From positions 1 through 34,586 of the forward strand of contig DVHB01000121.1 of NCBI GenBank assembly GCA_018712405.1: a stretch of DNA of 34,586 nucleotides. Reading direction: 5' to 3'. Positions within the stretch are counted from its first letter, which is position 1, and each line of letters begins with the position of its first letter. Below are positions 8,800 to 17,641 of this stretch, piece after piece. A program made the translations under genes and the position numbers. The notes under the pieces are model-generated. The model searched no databases. It had not been told where the DNA came from and was given only the letters and a program-made list of their open reading frames with translations. Source of the DNA: Candidatus Coproplasma stercoripullorum. GTDB taxonomy: Bacteria > Bacillota > Clostridia > Christensenellales > Borkfalkiaceae.

Positions 8800-11700
8800 G
8801 AGAGAGGATATTAAAAAAGTACTCGTTATAGGTTCGGGTCCGATAGTTATAGGCCAGGCGGCGGAATTTGACTATGCGGGAGCGCAGGCCTGCCGCGTTC
8901 TGAAAGATGCAGGGCTTGATGTGGTGCTCTGCAACTCCAATCCTGCAACAATAATGACCGACAAGGCACTTGCAGATGAGATATATCTCGAGCCTCTCAC
9001 CATAGACACCTTAAAGCGAATAATAATCAAGGAACGGCCGGACAGCCTTCTTGCCTCCCTCGGCGGACAGACCGGCCTCACGCTCGGCTGCCAGCTTGCA
9101 AAAGAGGGCTTTTTGGACGAGTGGGGCGTAAAGCTTATAGGCGTAAATTTGAGTGCGATAGACAGGGCGGAAGACAGGGAGCTCTTTAAAGAGACCATGC
9201 AGAAGATAAACCAGCCCGTCGTTCCCTCCGATATAGCTTACACTGTTGAAGAGTGCCTCGAAGTGGCGCAAAGGATAGGCGGCTACCCCGTGATCGTTCG
9301 CCCCGCATACACGCTCGGCGGCGCGGGCGGCGGTGTGGCTCACGACGAAGAGGAGCTTAAAATTATTGCACATAACGGACTGATGCTATCCCCCATAACG
9401 CAGGTGCTCATCGAAAAGTATATCGGCGGCTGGAAGGAGATAGAGTTCGAAGTTCTGCGCGACGGCGCCGGCAACGTGCTCACCGTCTGCTCGATGGAGA
9501 ACTTCGACCCCGTCGGCATACACACGGGCGACTCCATAGTAATCGCGCCCGCCGTCACCCTTTCAGATAAGGAATATCAGATGCTCCGCACGGCTTCGCT
9601 CGACATAATAACCGAGCTCGGCATAGAGGGCGGGTGCAACTGCCAGTTTGCATTATATCCCGATTCGTTCGAATATTCGGTGATAGAGGTAAACCCTCGC
9701 GTTTCGCGCTCCTCGGCGCTCGCCTCCAAGGCCACGGGCTACCCTATAGCAAAGGTTGCCACAAAGATAGCCCTCGGCTACACCCTTGACGAGATCAAAA
9801 ACGACGTGACTGGCAAAACTTACGCTTGCTTCGAGCCTACGCTCGATTATGTGGTGGTAAAGCTGCCCAAGTGGCCGTTCGATAAATTTTTATATGCAAA
9901 GCGTACCCTGGGCACGCGAATGAAGGCCACCGGCGAAGTCATGGCGATAGGCACCTCATTCGAGATGGCCATAATGAAGGCCGTTCGCGGCGCTGAGATC
10001 TCTCTCGGTACACTGAACATGCCTAAGATGGCGGAACTTTCTGACGGGGAGATCCACGCAAAGCTGCACGAACTCACCGACGAAAGATTATTCGTCGTAT
10101 TCAGCGCGATAAAGCGCGGCATAAGCATAGAAGAGATACACAATATAACTAAAATTGACGTATGGTTCCTTGAAAAGCTCAAAAACCTCGCCGACTTCGA
10201 GGGTGAAATAGCAGGAAAATCTCTTACGCGCGCCCAGTATATGCACGGCAAAAGGCTGGGTTATCCCGATAAGGAGCTCGAAAAGATATCGGGCAACAAA
10301 CTTCCCATGCACCGCGACGCCGTGTTCAAGATGGTAGATACCTGCGGCGCGGAGTTTGCAGCGCAGACGCCGTACTTCTATTCCACCTACGACGAGCCCG
10401 AGCACGACGAGGCTAAACCCTTCGTAAAGCGCAGCAAAAAGCGCAGGATAATTGTTATAGGTTCGGGTCCCATACGTATAGGCCAGGGTATTGAGTTCGA
10501 CTATTCCTCCGTTCACTGTGTGTGGACTTTGAAGGAGCTGGGCTATGAAGTTATAATAATCAACAACAACCCCGAGACGGTATCCACCGACTTTGATACG
10601 GCCGACAGACTGTATTTTGAGGCGCTCACGCCCGAGGATGTCCAGTCGGTTATCGACGTTGAAAAGCCTTACGGTGTGGTAATTACCTTTGGCGGGCAGA
10701 CTGCCATAAAGTTGTGCAGCTATCTCGACAAGAAAGGCATACGCATACTCGGCACTCCTGCCGACAGCGTCGACCTTGCTGAGGACAGGGAGAGGTTCGA
10801 CGAGCTTTTGGAGCAGTTCTCCATCGCCCGTCCCAAGGGACTCACTGTTATGACCAAGGAGGAAGCCATCGCGGCGGCCGAAAAACTCGGCTATCCAGTG
10901 CTTTTGCGCCCTTCGTACGTAATCGGCGGGCAGAATATGACCATTGCCTTCACTCAAAACGACATAGAGAGGTATATGGATGTAATTCTGGCGCAGAAGA
11001 TTGAAAACCCTGTGCTGTGCGATAAGTACCTCATGGGTACAGAGCTGGAAGTCGACGCTATTTCCGACGGCGTGGACGTGCTCATCCCGGGCATCATGCA
11101 GCACATAGAGCGCGCAGGCGTGCACAGCGGCGACTCGATAGCAGTTTATCCGCCCTATAACCTGAGCGATTCCATGCTTAAAAAGGTGGTTGATATCTCC
11201 ATAGAGCTTGCGTTATCGCTAAAGACAAAGGGTCTCATAAATATACAGTACCTCATCTATCAAAACGAACTGTATGTTATAGAGGTGAACCCCAGAGCGT
11301 CGCGCACAATACCGTATATCTCAAAAGTTACGGGTGTGCCTATGGTGGAACTCGCCACAAAAATACTCGTGGGCGCAAAACTCAGGCGCCTCGGATACGG
11401 CACCGGACTGTATCCCAACTCGCCGTATGTGGCGGTAAAGGTGCCCGTGTTCTCGTTTGAAAAACTCAATGACGTAAACTCACAGCTCGGTCCTGAAATG
11501 AAGTCGACGGGCGAGGTGCTCGGCATAGGAAAGACTATTGAAGAGGCGCTCTTCAAGGGGTTGGTTTCTGCAGGTTTCAACATGAAGCATCCTACAAAGC
11601 AGCACCCTTCCGGCATATACTTCACAATAAACGATCAGGACAAGTACGAAATAGTAAACATAGTCAAAAAGTTTGCCGATCTCGGCCTCACGTTCTATGC

Positions 11701-12847
11701 CACAAAGGGTACGGCGAATGTTATCCGCAGCCTCGGCATAGAGTGCACGGAAGTTGCCCGTCTTTCCACGAATGACGATATATTCAAACTGATGGACGAA
11801 GGCAAGATCGATTATGTTGTGTATACCGGCAAGACGGATATGGAGTCGATCACCAACTATATTTCGCTCCATCATCACGCAATACTTCTCGGAATAACGG
11901 TGCTTACTTCGCTAGATACGACTAATGCGCTTGCAGACTGCATTGCCGGCAGATATACGCAGTTCAATACCGAGCTCGTAGATATTAACCATCTGCGCAG
12001 GGAGAAGCTTAAGCTGAATTTCTGCAAAATGCACAGCTGCGGCAACGACTATATCTTCTTCAACAACTTTGATAACAAGATAACCTGCCCTGAATCGCTC
12101 GCCATAAACTTCTCTGACAGGCATTACGGCATAGGCAGTGACGGTATCGTCATGATAGAAAAGTCGGACATTGCCGACTGCAAGGTGCGCGTATTCAATC
12201 GCGACGGCAGCGAGGCGGGGCTTGCCGCCAATCCTTTGAGATGTGTGGCCAAGTATGTATTTGACAAGCATATAGTGAATTCCGGCAAGATTTCCATTGA
12301 GGTCTGCGGCGGGGTGAAGACGCTTGAAGTTGTGTCGTTCAACGGCGTGGCAAGCTCTGTTTCGGTAAATCTCGGTGCGGCCACGTTCGATCCTCAAGAG
12401 ATTCCCGCAAATACCGAGGGCGAGGTCGTGTTTGCTCCCGTCTCGTTCGACGAAAAGGTGTACGATACTGTAGCCGTGAACGTGGGTAATTCGCACTGCA
12501 TCACCTTCTGCGATAAGGTTGACGACGTTGACCTCGAAAATCTCGGCCAGGCTGTTCTTGCTTCGGGTATGTTCCCCGGTATAGCCTATGTGGAGTGTGC
12601 GAGGATAGTCAACGACCTCACGATAAAGTTGCGTGTGTGGGACAGGGTGAACGGCGAAACTATGGCTTGCGGCACAGCTGCTGCGGCGGTAGTTGCGGCG
12701 GCTGTCAGGGCGGGTAAGTGCGCCCGCGGCAAGGTAATAACTGTTAAGCTGCGCGGCGGCGACTTATTTGTGAAGTGCCTTGATAACGGCGACCTCGTGC
12801 TCGACGGCTCGGTAAAACAGTCTTATGAAGGCGTGATAGAGATATAA
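8792..12847 (+). CDS. carB: Carbamoyl-phosphate synthase large subunit fused to a DapF-like domain
   Basis: The first approximately 1072 residues are a complete CarB: two ATP-grasp halves, opening with VLVIGSGPIVIGQAAEFDYA and again near residue 550 with IIVIGSGPIRIGQGIEFDYS, then an MGS-like allosteric domain. CarB makes carbamoyl phosphate from bicarbonate, ammonia and two ATP. From about residue 1074 the same frame continues into an approximately 278-residue diaminopimelate epimerase fold, starting LNFCKMHSCGNDY, with no internal start and virtually no linker. The first DapF catalytic cysteine (usual motif MCGNG) is replaced: the segment reads GLAANP, with Ala1145 at the cysteine position. 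The second cysteine remains (Cys1293 in ETMACGT), but the neighbouring WERG reads WDRV and GTGA reads GTAA. Epimerase activity is therefore doubtful, and a ligand-sensing or structural role is possible. AAAGGAGG precedes the ATG. The stop overlaps the next start as TAATG. Confidence 0.95.
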   Translation: MPKREDIKKVLVIGSGPIVIGQAAEFDYAGAQACRVLKDAGLDVVLCNSNPATIMTDKALADEIYLEPLTIDTLKRIIIKERPDSLLASLGGQTGLTLGCQLAKEGFLDEWGVKLIGVNLSAIDRAEDRELFKETMQKINQPVVPSDIAYTVEECLEVAQRIGGYPVIVRPAYTLGGAGGGVAHDEEELKIIAHNGLMLSPITQVLIEKYIGGWKEIEFEVLRDGAGNVLTVCSMENFDPVGIHTGDSIVIAPAVTLSDKEYQMLRTASLDIITELGIEGGCNCQFALYPDSFEYSVIEVNPRVSRSSALASKATGYPIAKVATKIALGYTLDEIKNDVTGKTYACFEPTLDYVVVKLPKWPFDKFLYAKRTLGTRMKATGEVMAIGTSFEMAIMKAVRGAEISLGTLNMPKMAELSDGEIHAKLHELTDERLFVVFSAIKRGISIEEIHNITKIDVWFLEKLKNLADFEGEIAGKSLTRAQYMHGKRLGYPDKELEKISGNKLPMHRDAVFKMVDTCGAEFAAQTPYFYSTYDEPEHDEAKPFVKRSKKRRIIVIGSGPIRIGQGIEFDYSSVHCVWTLKELGYEVIIINNNPETVSTDFDTADRLYFEALTPEDVQSVIDVEKPYGVVITFGGQTAIKLCSYLDKKGIRILGTPADSVDLAEDRERFDELLEQFSIARPKGLTVMTKEEAIAAAEKLGYPVLLRPSYVIGGQNMTIAFTQNDIERYMDVILAQKIENPVLCDKYLMGTELEVDAISDGVDVLIPGIMQHIERAGVHSGDSIAVYPPYNLSDSMLKKVVDISIELALSLKTKGLINIQYLIYQNELYVIEVNPRASRTIPYISKVTGVPMVELATKILVGAKLRRLGYGTGLYPNSPYVAVKVPVFSFEKLNDVNSQLGPEMKSTGEVLGIGKTIEEALFKGLVSAGFNMKHPTKQHPSGIYFTINDQDKYEIVNIVKKFADLGLTFYATKGTANVIRSLGIECTEVARLSTNDDIFKLMDEGKIDYVVYTGKTDMESITNYISLHHHAILLGITVLTSLDTTNALADCIAGRYTQFNTELVDINHLRREKLKLNFCKMHSCGNDYIFFNNFDNKITCPESLAINFSDRHYGIGSDGIVMIEKSDIADCKVRVFNRDGSEAGLAANPLRCVAKYVFDKHIVNSGKISIEVCGGVKTLEVVSFNGVASSVSVNLGAATFDPQEIPANTEGEVVFAPVSFDEKVYDTVAVNVGNSHCITFCDKVDDVDLENLGQAVLASGMFPGIAYVECARIVNDLTIKLRVWDRVNGETMACGTAAAAVVAAAVRAGKCARGKVITVKLRGGDLFVKCLDNGDLVLDGSVKQSYEGVIEI

Positions 12848-13974
12848 TGATATACTTCGACAATGCGGCCACGACAAGGCCCGACGGCGATTGCCTGGAG
12901 CTGGCCGCGCAATACCTGAAAGATAAATTTTATAATCCTTCCGCGTTGTACGCGGAAGGATATAATTTGCATCTCGAGCTTGAAGAGGCCAGAAAGAGCA
13001 TTCTCTCGCACATAGCCGACCCCGACGGGTATGAGCTCGTCATAACTTCCTGCGGCACAGAGGCGGATAACCAGGCTGTTTTCTGCGGCGGGAAGAGGGG
13101 AAACATCGTCTCGACTTACGGCGAACACTCGGCCGTGTTCGAGGCTGTGCAGGAGGCCGGGCGCAGGGGTGTGGAAGCGCGCTTCGCCGCGCTCAATCCT
13201 GACGGCAGCATAAATATCCAAAGTCTTCTTGATCTTGTGGATGCAAAGACATCGTTAGTCTCTGTCATTCATGTGAACAACGAGACTGGCGCCATAAACG
13301 ATATAAACGCTATAGCGGCTATGGTGAAGGCTAAAAATCCGCGTACATTGTTTCATTCCGACGGAGTCCAGGCATTCGGTAAAATTCCGTTTTTTTTATC
13401 GGATAATGTCGATATGTATTCGCTCAGCGCGCACAAGATAGGCGGCGCAAAGGGTACGGGTGCGCTGATAAAGCGCAAAAAGCTCGTCCTTCAGCCATAC
13501 ATCTGGGGCGGCGGACAGGAGAAGGGCTTAAGAAGCGGCACTGAAAATGTGTTCGGCATAAAGTTGCTCGAACTTGCCGCGCAAAAGAGTTACGGTAAAA
13601 TAGAGGAAAATTTTAAAGACATTTCCGCTGTAAACGCCCTCCTGTGGAAGCTCCTTGATAAAGATTTGTTTACGCGCATATCGCCGGAGTGCGGCTCGCC
13701 CTATATCCTTACGGTCGCGGCAAGGGGCGTGCGCGGTGAGACGATACTTCATATGTGCGACGACGAGGGGCTGATCATAGGCACAGGTTCGGCATGTTCT
13801 TCAAACTCAACAAAGCGCCATTCGCGCATAATGCAGGCGTGCGGATTAAAAGACGAACTTATCGACGGCGTTCTGCGGCTGAGCTTTTCGAAGGAAAGCA
13901 CCATACAAGAAGCGGAGAGGGCCGCAAAAATTTTGAACGAGGTCGTGATGACCGACAGAGAGCATACTAAATAA
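12847..13974 (+). CDS. Cysteine desulfurase (NifS/IscS family)
   Basis: This 375-residue PLP enzyme takes sulfur from cysteine and passes it on as persulfide. It opens with IYFDNAATTRP. The PLP lysine is Lys197 in SAHKIGG, and the sulfur-accepting cysteine is Cys317 in GSACSSNS. The ATG overlaps the carB stop (TAATG), and thiI starts one base after its own stop, so translation of all three is probably coupled. The pairing with thiI points to sulfur supply for 4-thiouridine in tRNA (as NifZ-ThiI in Bacillus), an inference from context. A general Fe-S cluster role is the alternative. No iscU or sufU is nearby. Confidence 0.93.
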   Translation: MIYFDNAATTRPDGDCLELAAQYLKDKFYNPSALYAEGYNLHLELEEARKSILSHIADPDGYELVITSCGTEADNQAVFCGGKRGNIVSTYGEHSAVFEAVQEAGRRGVEARFAALNPDGSINIQSLLDLVDAKTSLVSVIHVNNETGAINDINAIAAMVKAKNPRTLFHSDGVQAFGKIPFFLSDNVDMYSLSAHKIGGAKGTGALIKRKKLVLQPYIWGGGQEKGLRSGTENVFGIKLLELAAQKSYGKIEENFKDISAVNALLWKLLDKDLFTRISPECGSPYILTVAARGVRGETILHMCDDEGLIIGTGSACSSNSTKRHSRIMQACGLKDELIDGVLRLSFSKESTIQEAERAAKILNEVVMTDREHTK

Positions 13975-13975
13975 T

Positions 13976-15130
13976 ATGGAACACGTAGTAATTATCCGTT
14001 ATGCGGAAATTCATTTAAAAGGTAAAAACCGCGGCTATTTTGAGCGCGTGTTTGCCGCCAATATGGAAAAATCGCTTAAGGGAATCCGTCATGAAATACG
14101 CAGAAGAAGCGGAAGATACCTTGTGGAAAATTTTGCCGAGGGCGACGTGAACAAGATAGTAAAAAAACTATCAAAGGTGTTCGGCGTGCACTCGCTGAGC
14201 GTGGGATATAAAGTAAATTCAGATATGGACGAAATATATCATGCCGCCGAGGCAGTGAGCGATAAATTCGGCGCATTCAAGGTGGAAACGCACCGTGCCG
14301 ACAAGACGTTCTATCTTAAATCACCCGAAATAAGCGCGCAGATAGGCGGGAGACTGCTCGACAGTAACAAAAATTTAAGGGTGGACGTGCACGAGCCCGA
14401 CTTTGTTATAAATATCGACGTGCGCGAAGACGGAACGGCACTTGTATTCAATAAATTTATAAAGTGTGCCGACGGAATGCCCGTGGGTACCGCGGGGCGC
14501 GGGCTTTTGCTCCTCTCCGGCGGTATCGACAGTCCCGTGGCGGGGCATATGATAGCAAAACGCGGCATGAAGATCGACTGCCTGCACTTCCACAGTTACC
14601 CGTACACAAATATGCAGGCGCGGCAGAAGGTCATCGACCTTGCAAAAATTCTCTCGGAATACAACTGCGGCATAAAACTTTCGATAATATCCGTAAAGGA
14701 AATCCAGGAGGAGATACACAAAAACTGCAACGGGGCGTATATGGTCACGCTTTTGCGCCGCTTTATGATGCGCCTTGCCGAGCGCCTTGCCAAAAAGGAC
14801 GGCGACCAGTGCATTATAACCGGTGAAAGTCTGGGTCAGGTGGCAAGCCAGACGATAGAGGGGATGACCTCTTCCAACAGCGTGGTGGGGAGTATGCCCG
14901 TATTGCGTCCGCTGTGCGGGTTCGACAAGAACGAGATAATAGAGCGCAGCCGCAGCATGGACGCCTACGATGTTTCTATCCGTCCATACGAGGATTGTTG
15001 TACTGTGTTTTTGCCCGACTACCCGATTATCAAGCCGAAGATTGAGGACGTACTTGCCGAAGAGGCCAAACTCGACGTCCGGACATTGTTGGATAACGCC
15101 TTCGCAACGCTTGAGGTGGAGGAGTACTGA
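13976..15130 (+). CDS. thiI: tRNA 4-thiouridine synthase ThiI
   Basis: ThiI adenylates and thiolates uridine 8 of tRNA using sulfur from a cysteine desulfurase; in some bacteria it also serves thiamine synthesis. The 384-residue protein opens with a ferredoxin-like/THUMP region (IRYAEIHLKGKNRGYFE). A PP-loop ATP pyrophosphatase motif LLLSGGIDSPVAGHM follows near residue 180, then ITGESLGQVASQT. There is no C-terminal rhodanese domain, as is usual in Firmicutes, where the partner desulfurase delivers sulfur directly. That partner is encoded immediately upstream, one base apart. The unit ends at the terminator at 15262-15293. Confidence 0.95.
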   Translation: MEHVVIIRYAEIHLKGKNRGYFERVFAANMEKSLKGIRHEIRRRSGRYLVENFAEGDVNKIVKKLSKVFGVHSLSVGYKVNSDMDEIYHAAEAVSDKFGAFKVETHRADKTFYLKSPEISAQIGGRLLDSNKNLRVDVHEPDFVINIDVREDGTALVFNKFIKCADGMPVGTAGRGLLLLSGGIDSPVAGHMIAKRGMKIDCLHFHSYPYTNMQARQKVIDLAKILSEYNCGIKLSIISVKEIQEEIHKNCNGAYMVTLLRRFMMRLAERLAKKDGDQCIITGESLGQVASQTIEGMTSSNSVVGSMPVLRPLCGFDKNEIIERSRSMDAYDVSIRPYEDCCTVFLPDYPIIKPKIEDVLAEEAKLDVRTLLDNAFATLEVEEY

Positions 15131-15150
15131 CTTGCATAGTATATTTTGAA

Positions 15151-15158
15151 TGTTTCAC
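15151..15158. other. parS-like half site
   Basis: TGTTTCAC equals one half of the canonical ParB site TGTTTCACGTGAAACA. The other half (ACAAAATT) is degenerate, giving 11 of 16 matches over 15151-15166. It lies 77 bp before the better site at 15228-15243. Confidence 0.25.
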
Positions 15159-15227
15159 ACAAAATTCCGGTTTAAGTGCAGGGTGCATTCAAAAATAGTT
15201 GTAAATATTATTCATATACAAGCTAAT

Positions 15228-15243
15228 TGTTTCACGCGAAACT
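15228..15243. other. Near-consensus parS (ParB-binding) site
   Basis: TGTTTCACGCGAAACT matches the canonical parS TGTTTCACGTGAAACA at 14 of 16 positions. It lies in non-coding DNA between thiI and the penicillin-binding protein gene. parS sites nucleate ParB spreading and usually lie near the replication origin. No parA, parB or dnaA is in the window. The function is inferred from sequence similarity alone. Confidence 0.5.
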
Positions 15244-15261
15244 AATAAATCTGTTTACAAA

Positions 15262-15293
15262 CGGCGGAGTGCAACAAATTGTTGTCTCCGCCG
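15262..15293. terminator. Bidirectional terminator between thiI and the PBP gene
   Basis: CGGCGGAG (15262-15269) pairs with CTCCGCCG (15286-15293), and the inner CAACA/TGTTG pairs continue the stem. The plus strand runs into CATTTTATATTTATT. It separates the convergent thiI operon and the penicillin-binding protein gene, whose stop codon is 11 bases away. Confidence 0.75.
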
Positions 15294-15303
15294 CATTTTA
15301 TAT

Positions 15304-17523
15304 TTATTCATAGATCCAGTCTTTTTGTGTGATATCCGGCATATCCTCCTGGGGCGGCCTGTCGTAAGCCGTTACGCAGACAGGCGGCAGTTCGATCGTC
15401 TTTCCTGTATGTTCTGTGCAGCCGTCAAAGTAGTAGGGAATCACGCTGTAGGTGTATGTGCCGTTTTCTATCATGTCGGTTATCTTGTTTGTCCATGGCC
15501 CGTCATAAATTATAGATGCTTCGTCTTTGCCCTGTCTTTTTATGCGATATGCATAGTAGTCTGTATGGCATAGTACTATGCAAACGGAGCCATTTTCTAC
15601 TGATATCTTGGGGGTTATTATGCTCGGTGCGCTGAATTTGTGAGATTTTTCCTTTGGGACGGCTCCGCTTAATACTTTTATCGTGCAGGTAGCAAGTTTC
15701 GGCGCACAGTCATCTGCCAGAACGATTTTATTGTTTGTGGTATACTCTCCGCGGTCGATGGATATAGTCGCTGTCCCCGCTTTTTTTTCGAGCGAAGCGG
15801 GCGCGGAACGTTCGTATAGCTTTCTTAAAATGTCCCCGGCGGTACGGCAACAGTCACCTCCGCCCGTGACGTTTGTGGGCGCGTTATCCTTGCTTCCCAG
15901 CCATACTCCCACAATATCTGCAGAGGTGTAAGCTATGCAATAGCCGTCGGTGTTTCCCCTGTCGTTCCCGCATGTGCCTGTCTTTGCGGCGACTTCAAAG
16001 CTGAATGAACCCAATTTTTTGCCTGTACCCGCTTCCGCCGTCTGGCACAGCATGTCGTTGATGAGTGATGCCGTACCTTCTGAAAACACTTTTGCGCTTT
16101 TGTCGTTTGCTCTGTATATTGTTTTGCCGTTTTTCAGTTTTATCTCTTTTATGAATTTTGTGCGGGTATAGGCGCCTCCACCCATAAATGTTCTGTATTT
16201 TTCGCACACTTCCGGGAGCGTCATTCCGTACTTCATTCCGCCGAGCGCGAGTGAAAGATTTTTTTCGTCTTGTTCCAGTTTTATCCCGAGTCTGTCCGCA
16301 TATTCTGCGGCTTTTTTTATTGTCAGTGCGTTGAGCGTCTTTACCGCGGGTATGTTGTAGCTCTTTATCAGGCTCTCGGTGACGGTGATGTAGCCGTGGT
16401 ATTTTTTGTCGAAATTTTCAGGCGAATATCCGCCGTAGTCTATTTTTTCGTCGAGTATCTTTGTCGCGGGACAGATTAGTTTCTCCTCTATCGCAGGTCC
16501 GTACACTAACAGCGGCTTTATCGTGGAACCGGGCTGTCTCTTCGCGTTGTTGATGTCAGAGCGGTATGCGCGCACTCCGCCCGATTTGTCGGTTATTATT
16601 ATTGCCGCATCGTACTCTGTTTCAAGTCCGTCGGCGTATCTTTGTAACTCCTCGTCGGCGTATGTGATTATTCGCACGTCCTTTAGGTTGTAAGAATCAA
16701 ATTCAAGCCCGTCCAGCTCATCGAACACGCACGAAAGATAGCACGACAGTCCGTCTGCGGCTGCAGTCTGTATTGCCGAAAGGGGACTTTCCGTCGCCTT
16801 GGAGTACTGAATATCGTCAATATGGCCGCATTCCTTCATGCATTTTAAAACGATGTTTCGCTTTTCGAGGCATTTTTCGGGGTTTTTGAAGGGTGAATAG
16901 TTGTTTGGTGAGGTCAGAAGCCCGGCAACAGTTGCGCTCTGCTCCAAAGTAAGACTGTCGGCAGTCGTGCCGAAGTAGAATTCGGCCGCACTCTCCAGAC
17001 CGTAACAGTTGTGCCCGAAGTATATGGTGTTCAAATACATCTCCAAAATTTCATCTTTGGAGTATCTGCGTTCAAGTTTTTTGGTGAGCTTTATCTCGCT
17101 GAGCTTCCGCTTTATCGTCTTGTCACCCGTGAGGTGCGTATTCTTTATCAGCTGCTGGCTTATGGTGGAGGCCCCCTGCCTGAACGAGCGTGACATAATG
17201 TTTGTGGCGAGTGCCTTTATCATTCTCCCGTAGTTCAGCCCGTGGTGCCTGTAAAAGCTCCTGTCTTCCGAGGCGATGAAGGCGTTCACCGTGTCCGGAT
17301 TCAGGTCGGTAAGTTTTACGCTCTTTCTTCTTGCCGCGAGCGAGGCGCTCGTCATTTCGTGTCCGTCCGAGTCGCACACTGTTATATATTTTCCGTAGTC
17401 GGTGAGCTTGCTCTCGTCCAGGTGCGCGTCCCTCGTCACGAAGGCAAATACGGCAAATCCCGCTGCGATCGCCACCGCTATGAGTACAATTAGTATAAGT
17501 ATGGCTTTAGTTAATTTTCTCAT
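15304..17523 (-). CDS. Class A penicillin-binding protein (transglycosylase/transpeptidase)
   Basis: This 739-residue PBP1A-type enzyme polymerises and cross-links peptidoglycan outside the membrane. A single N-terminal membrane anchor covers residues about 7-29. The GT51 domain shows SEDRSFYRHHG (catalytic Glu86) and GASTISQQLIKN. The transpeptidase domain has all three active-site motifs: STIK (Ser333), SYN (388-390) and KTGT (514-517). After about residue 610 a C-terminal region looks like a fibronectin-III/Ig-like extension with repeated aromatic-rich strands. It is a monocistronic gene opposite in direction to both neighbours. The start is the first ATG, followed directly by the basic and hydrophobic anchor. 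Confidence 0.93.
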   Translation of the reverse strand: MRKLTKAILILIVLIAVAIAAGFAVFAFVTRDAHLDESKLTDYGKYITVCDSDGHEMTSASLAARRKSVKLTDLNPDTVNAFIASEDRSFYRHHGLNYGRMIKALATNIMSRSFRQGASTISQQLIKNTHLTGDKTIKRKLSEIKLTKKLERRYSKDEILEMYLNTIYFGHNCYGLESAAEFYFGTTADSLTLEQSATVAGLLTSPNNYSPFKNPEKCLEKRNIVLKCMKECGHIDDIQYSKATESPLSAIQTAAADGLSCYLSCVFDELDGLEFDSYNLKDVRIITYADEELQRYADGLETEYDAAIIITDKSGGVRAYRSDINNAKRQPGSTIKPLLVYGPAIEEKLICPATKILDEKIDYGGYSPENFDKKYHGYITVTESLIKSYNIPAVKTLNALTIKKAAEYADRLGIKLEQDEKNLSLALGGMKYGMTLPEVCEKYRTFMGGGAYTRTKFIKEIKLKNGKTIYRANDKSAKVFSEGTASLINDMLCQTAEAGTGKKLGSFSFEVAAKTGTCGNDRGNTDGYCIAYTSADIVGVWLGSKDNAPTNVTGGGDCCRTAGDILRKLYERSAPASLEKKAGTATISIDRGEYTTNNKIVLADDCAPKLATCTIKVLSGAVPKEKSHKFSAPSIITPKISVENGSVCIVLCHTDYYAYRIKRQGKDEASIIYDGPWTNKITDMIENGTYTYSVIPYYFDGCTEHTGKTIELPPVCVTAYDRPPQEDMPDITQKDWIYE

Positions 17524-17566
17524 CTAAAATAGTATTTATAAAATAAAGATTTTGTTGCAAATTCGA

Positions 17567-17595
17567 TTGAAAAAATCTTCCTAAAATTATATAAT
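17567..17595 (+). promoter_or_regulatory. Sigma-A promoter of miaB
   Basis: TTGAAA (17567-17572) and a perfect TATAAT (17590-17595) are separated by 17 bp. They lie in the AT-rich divergent gap between the penicillin-binding protein gene and miaB. The promoter probably also drives mutS, mutL, miaA and the YnbB-type gene. Confidence 0.8.
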
Positions 17596-17641
17596 TAAAT
17601 ATACAGTTCAAGTTTACGGATATACGATATACAGGAGTTTT

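Noticed and set aside
10088-11125. 345-codon antisense open frame inside carB
   Set aside because: It is a mirror of the strongly conserved carB coding sequence, with no recognisable domain and no ribosome-binding logic. Similar long shadows occur opposite argG, argJ and argD.
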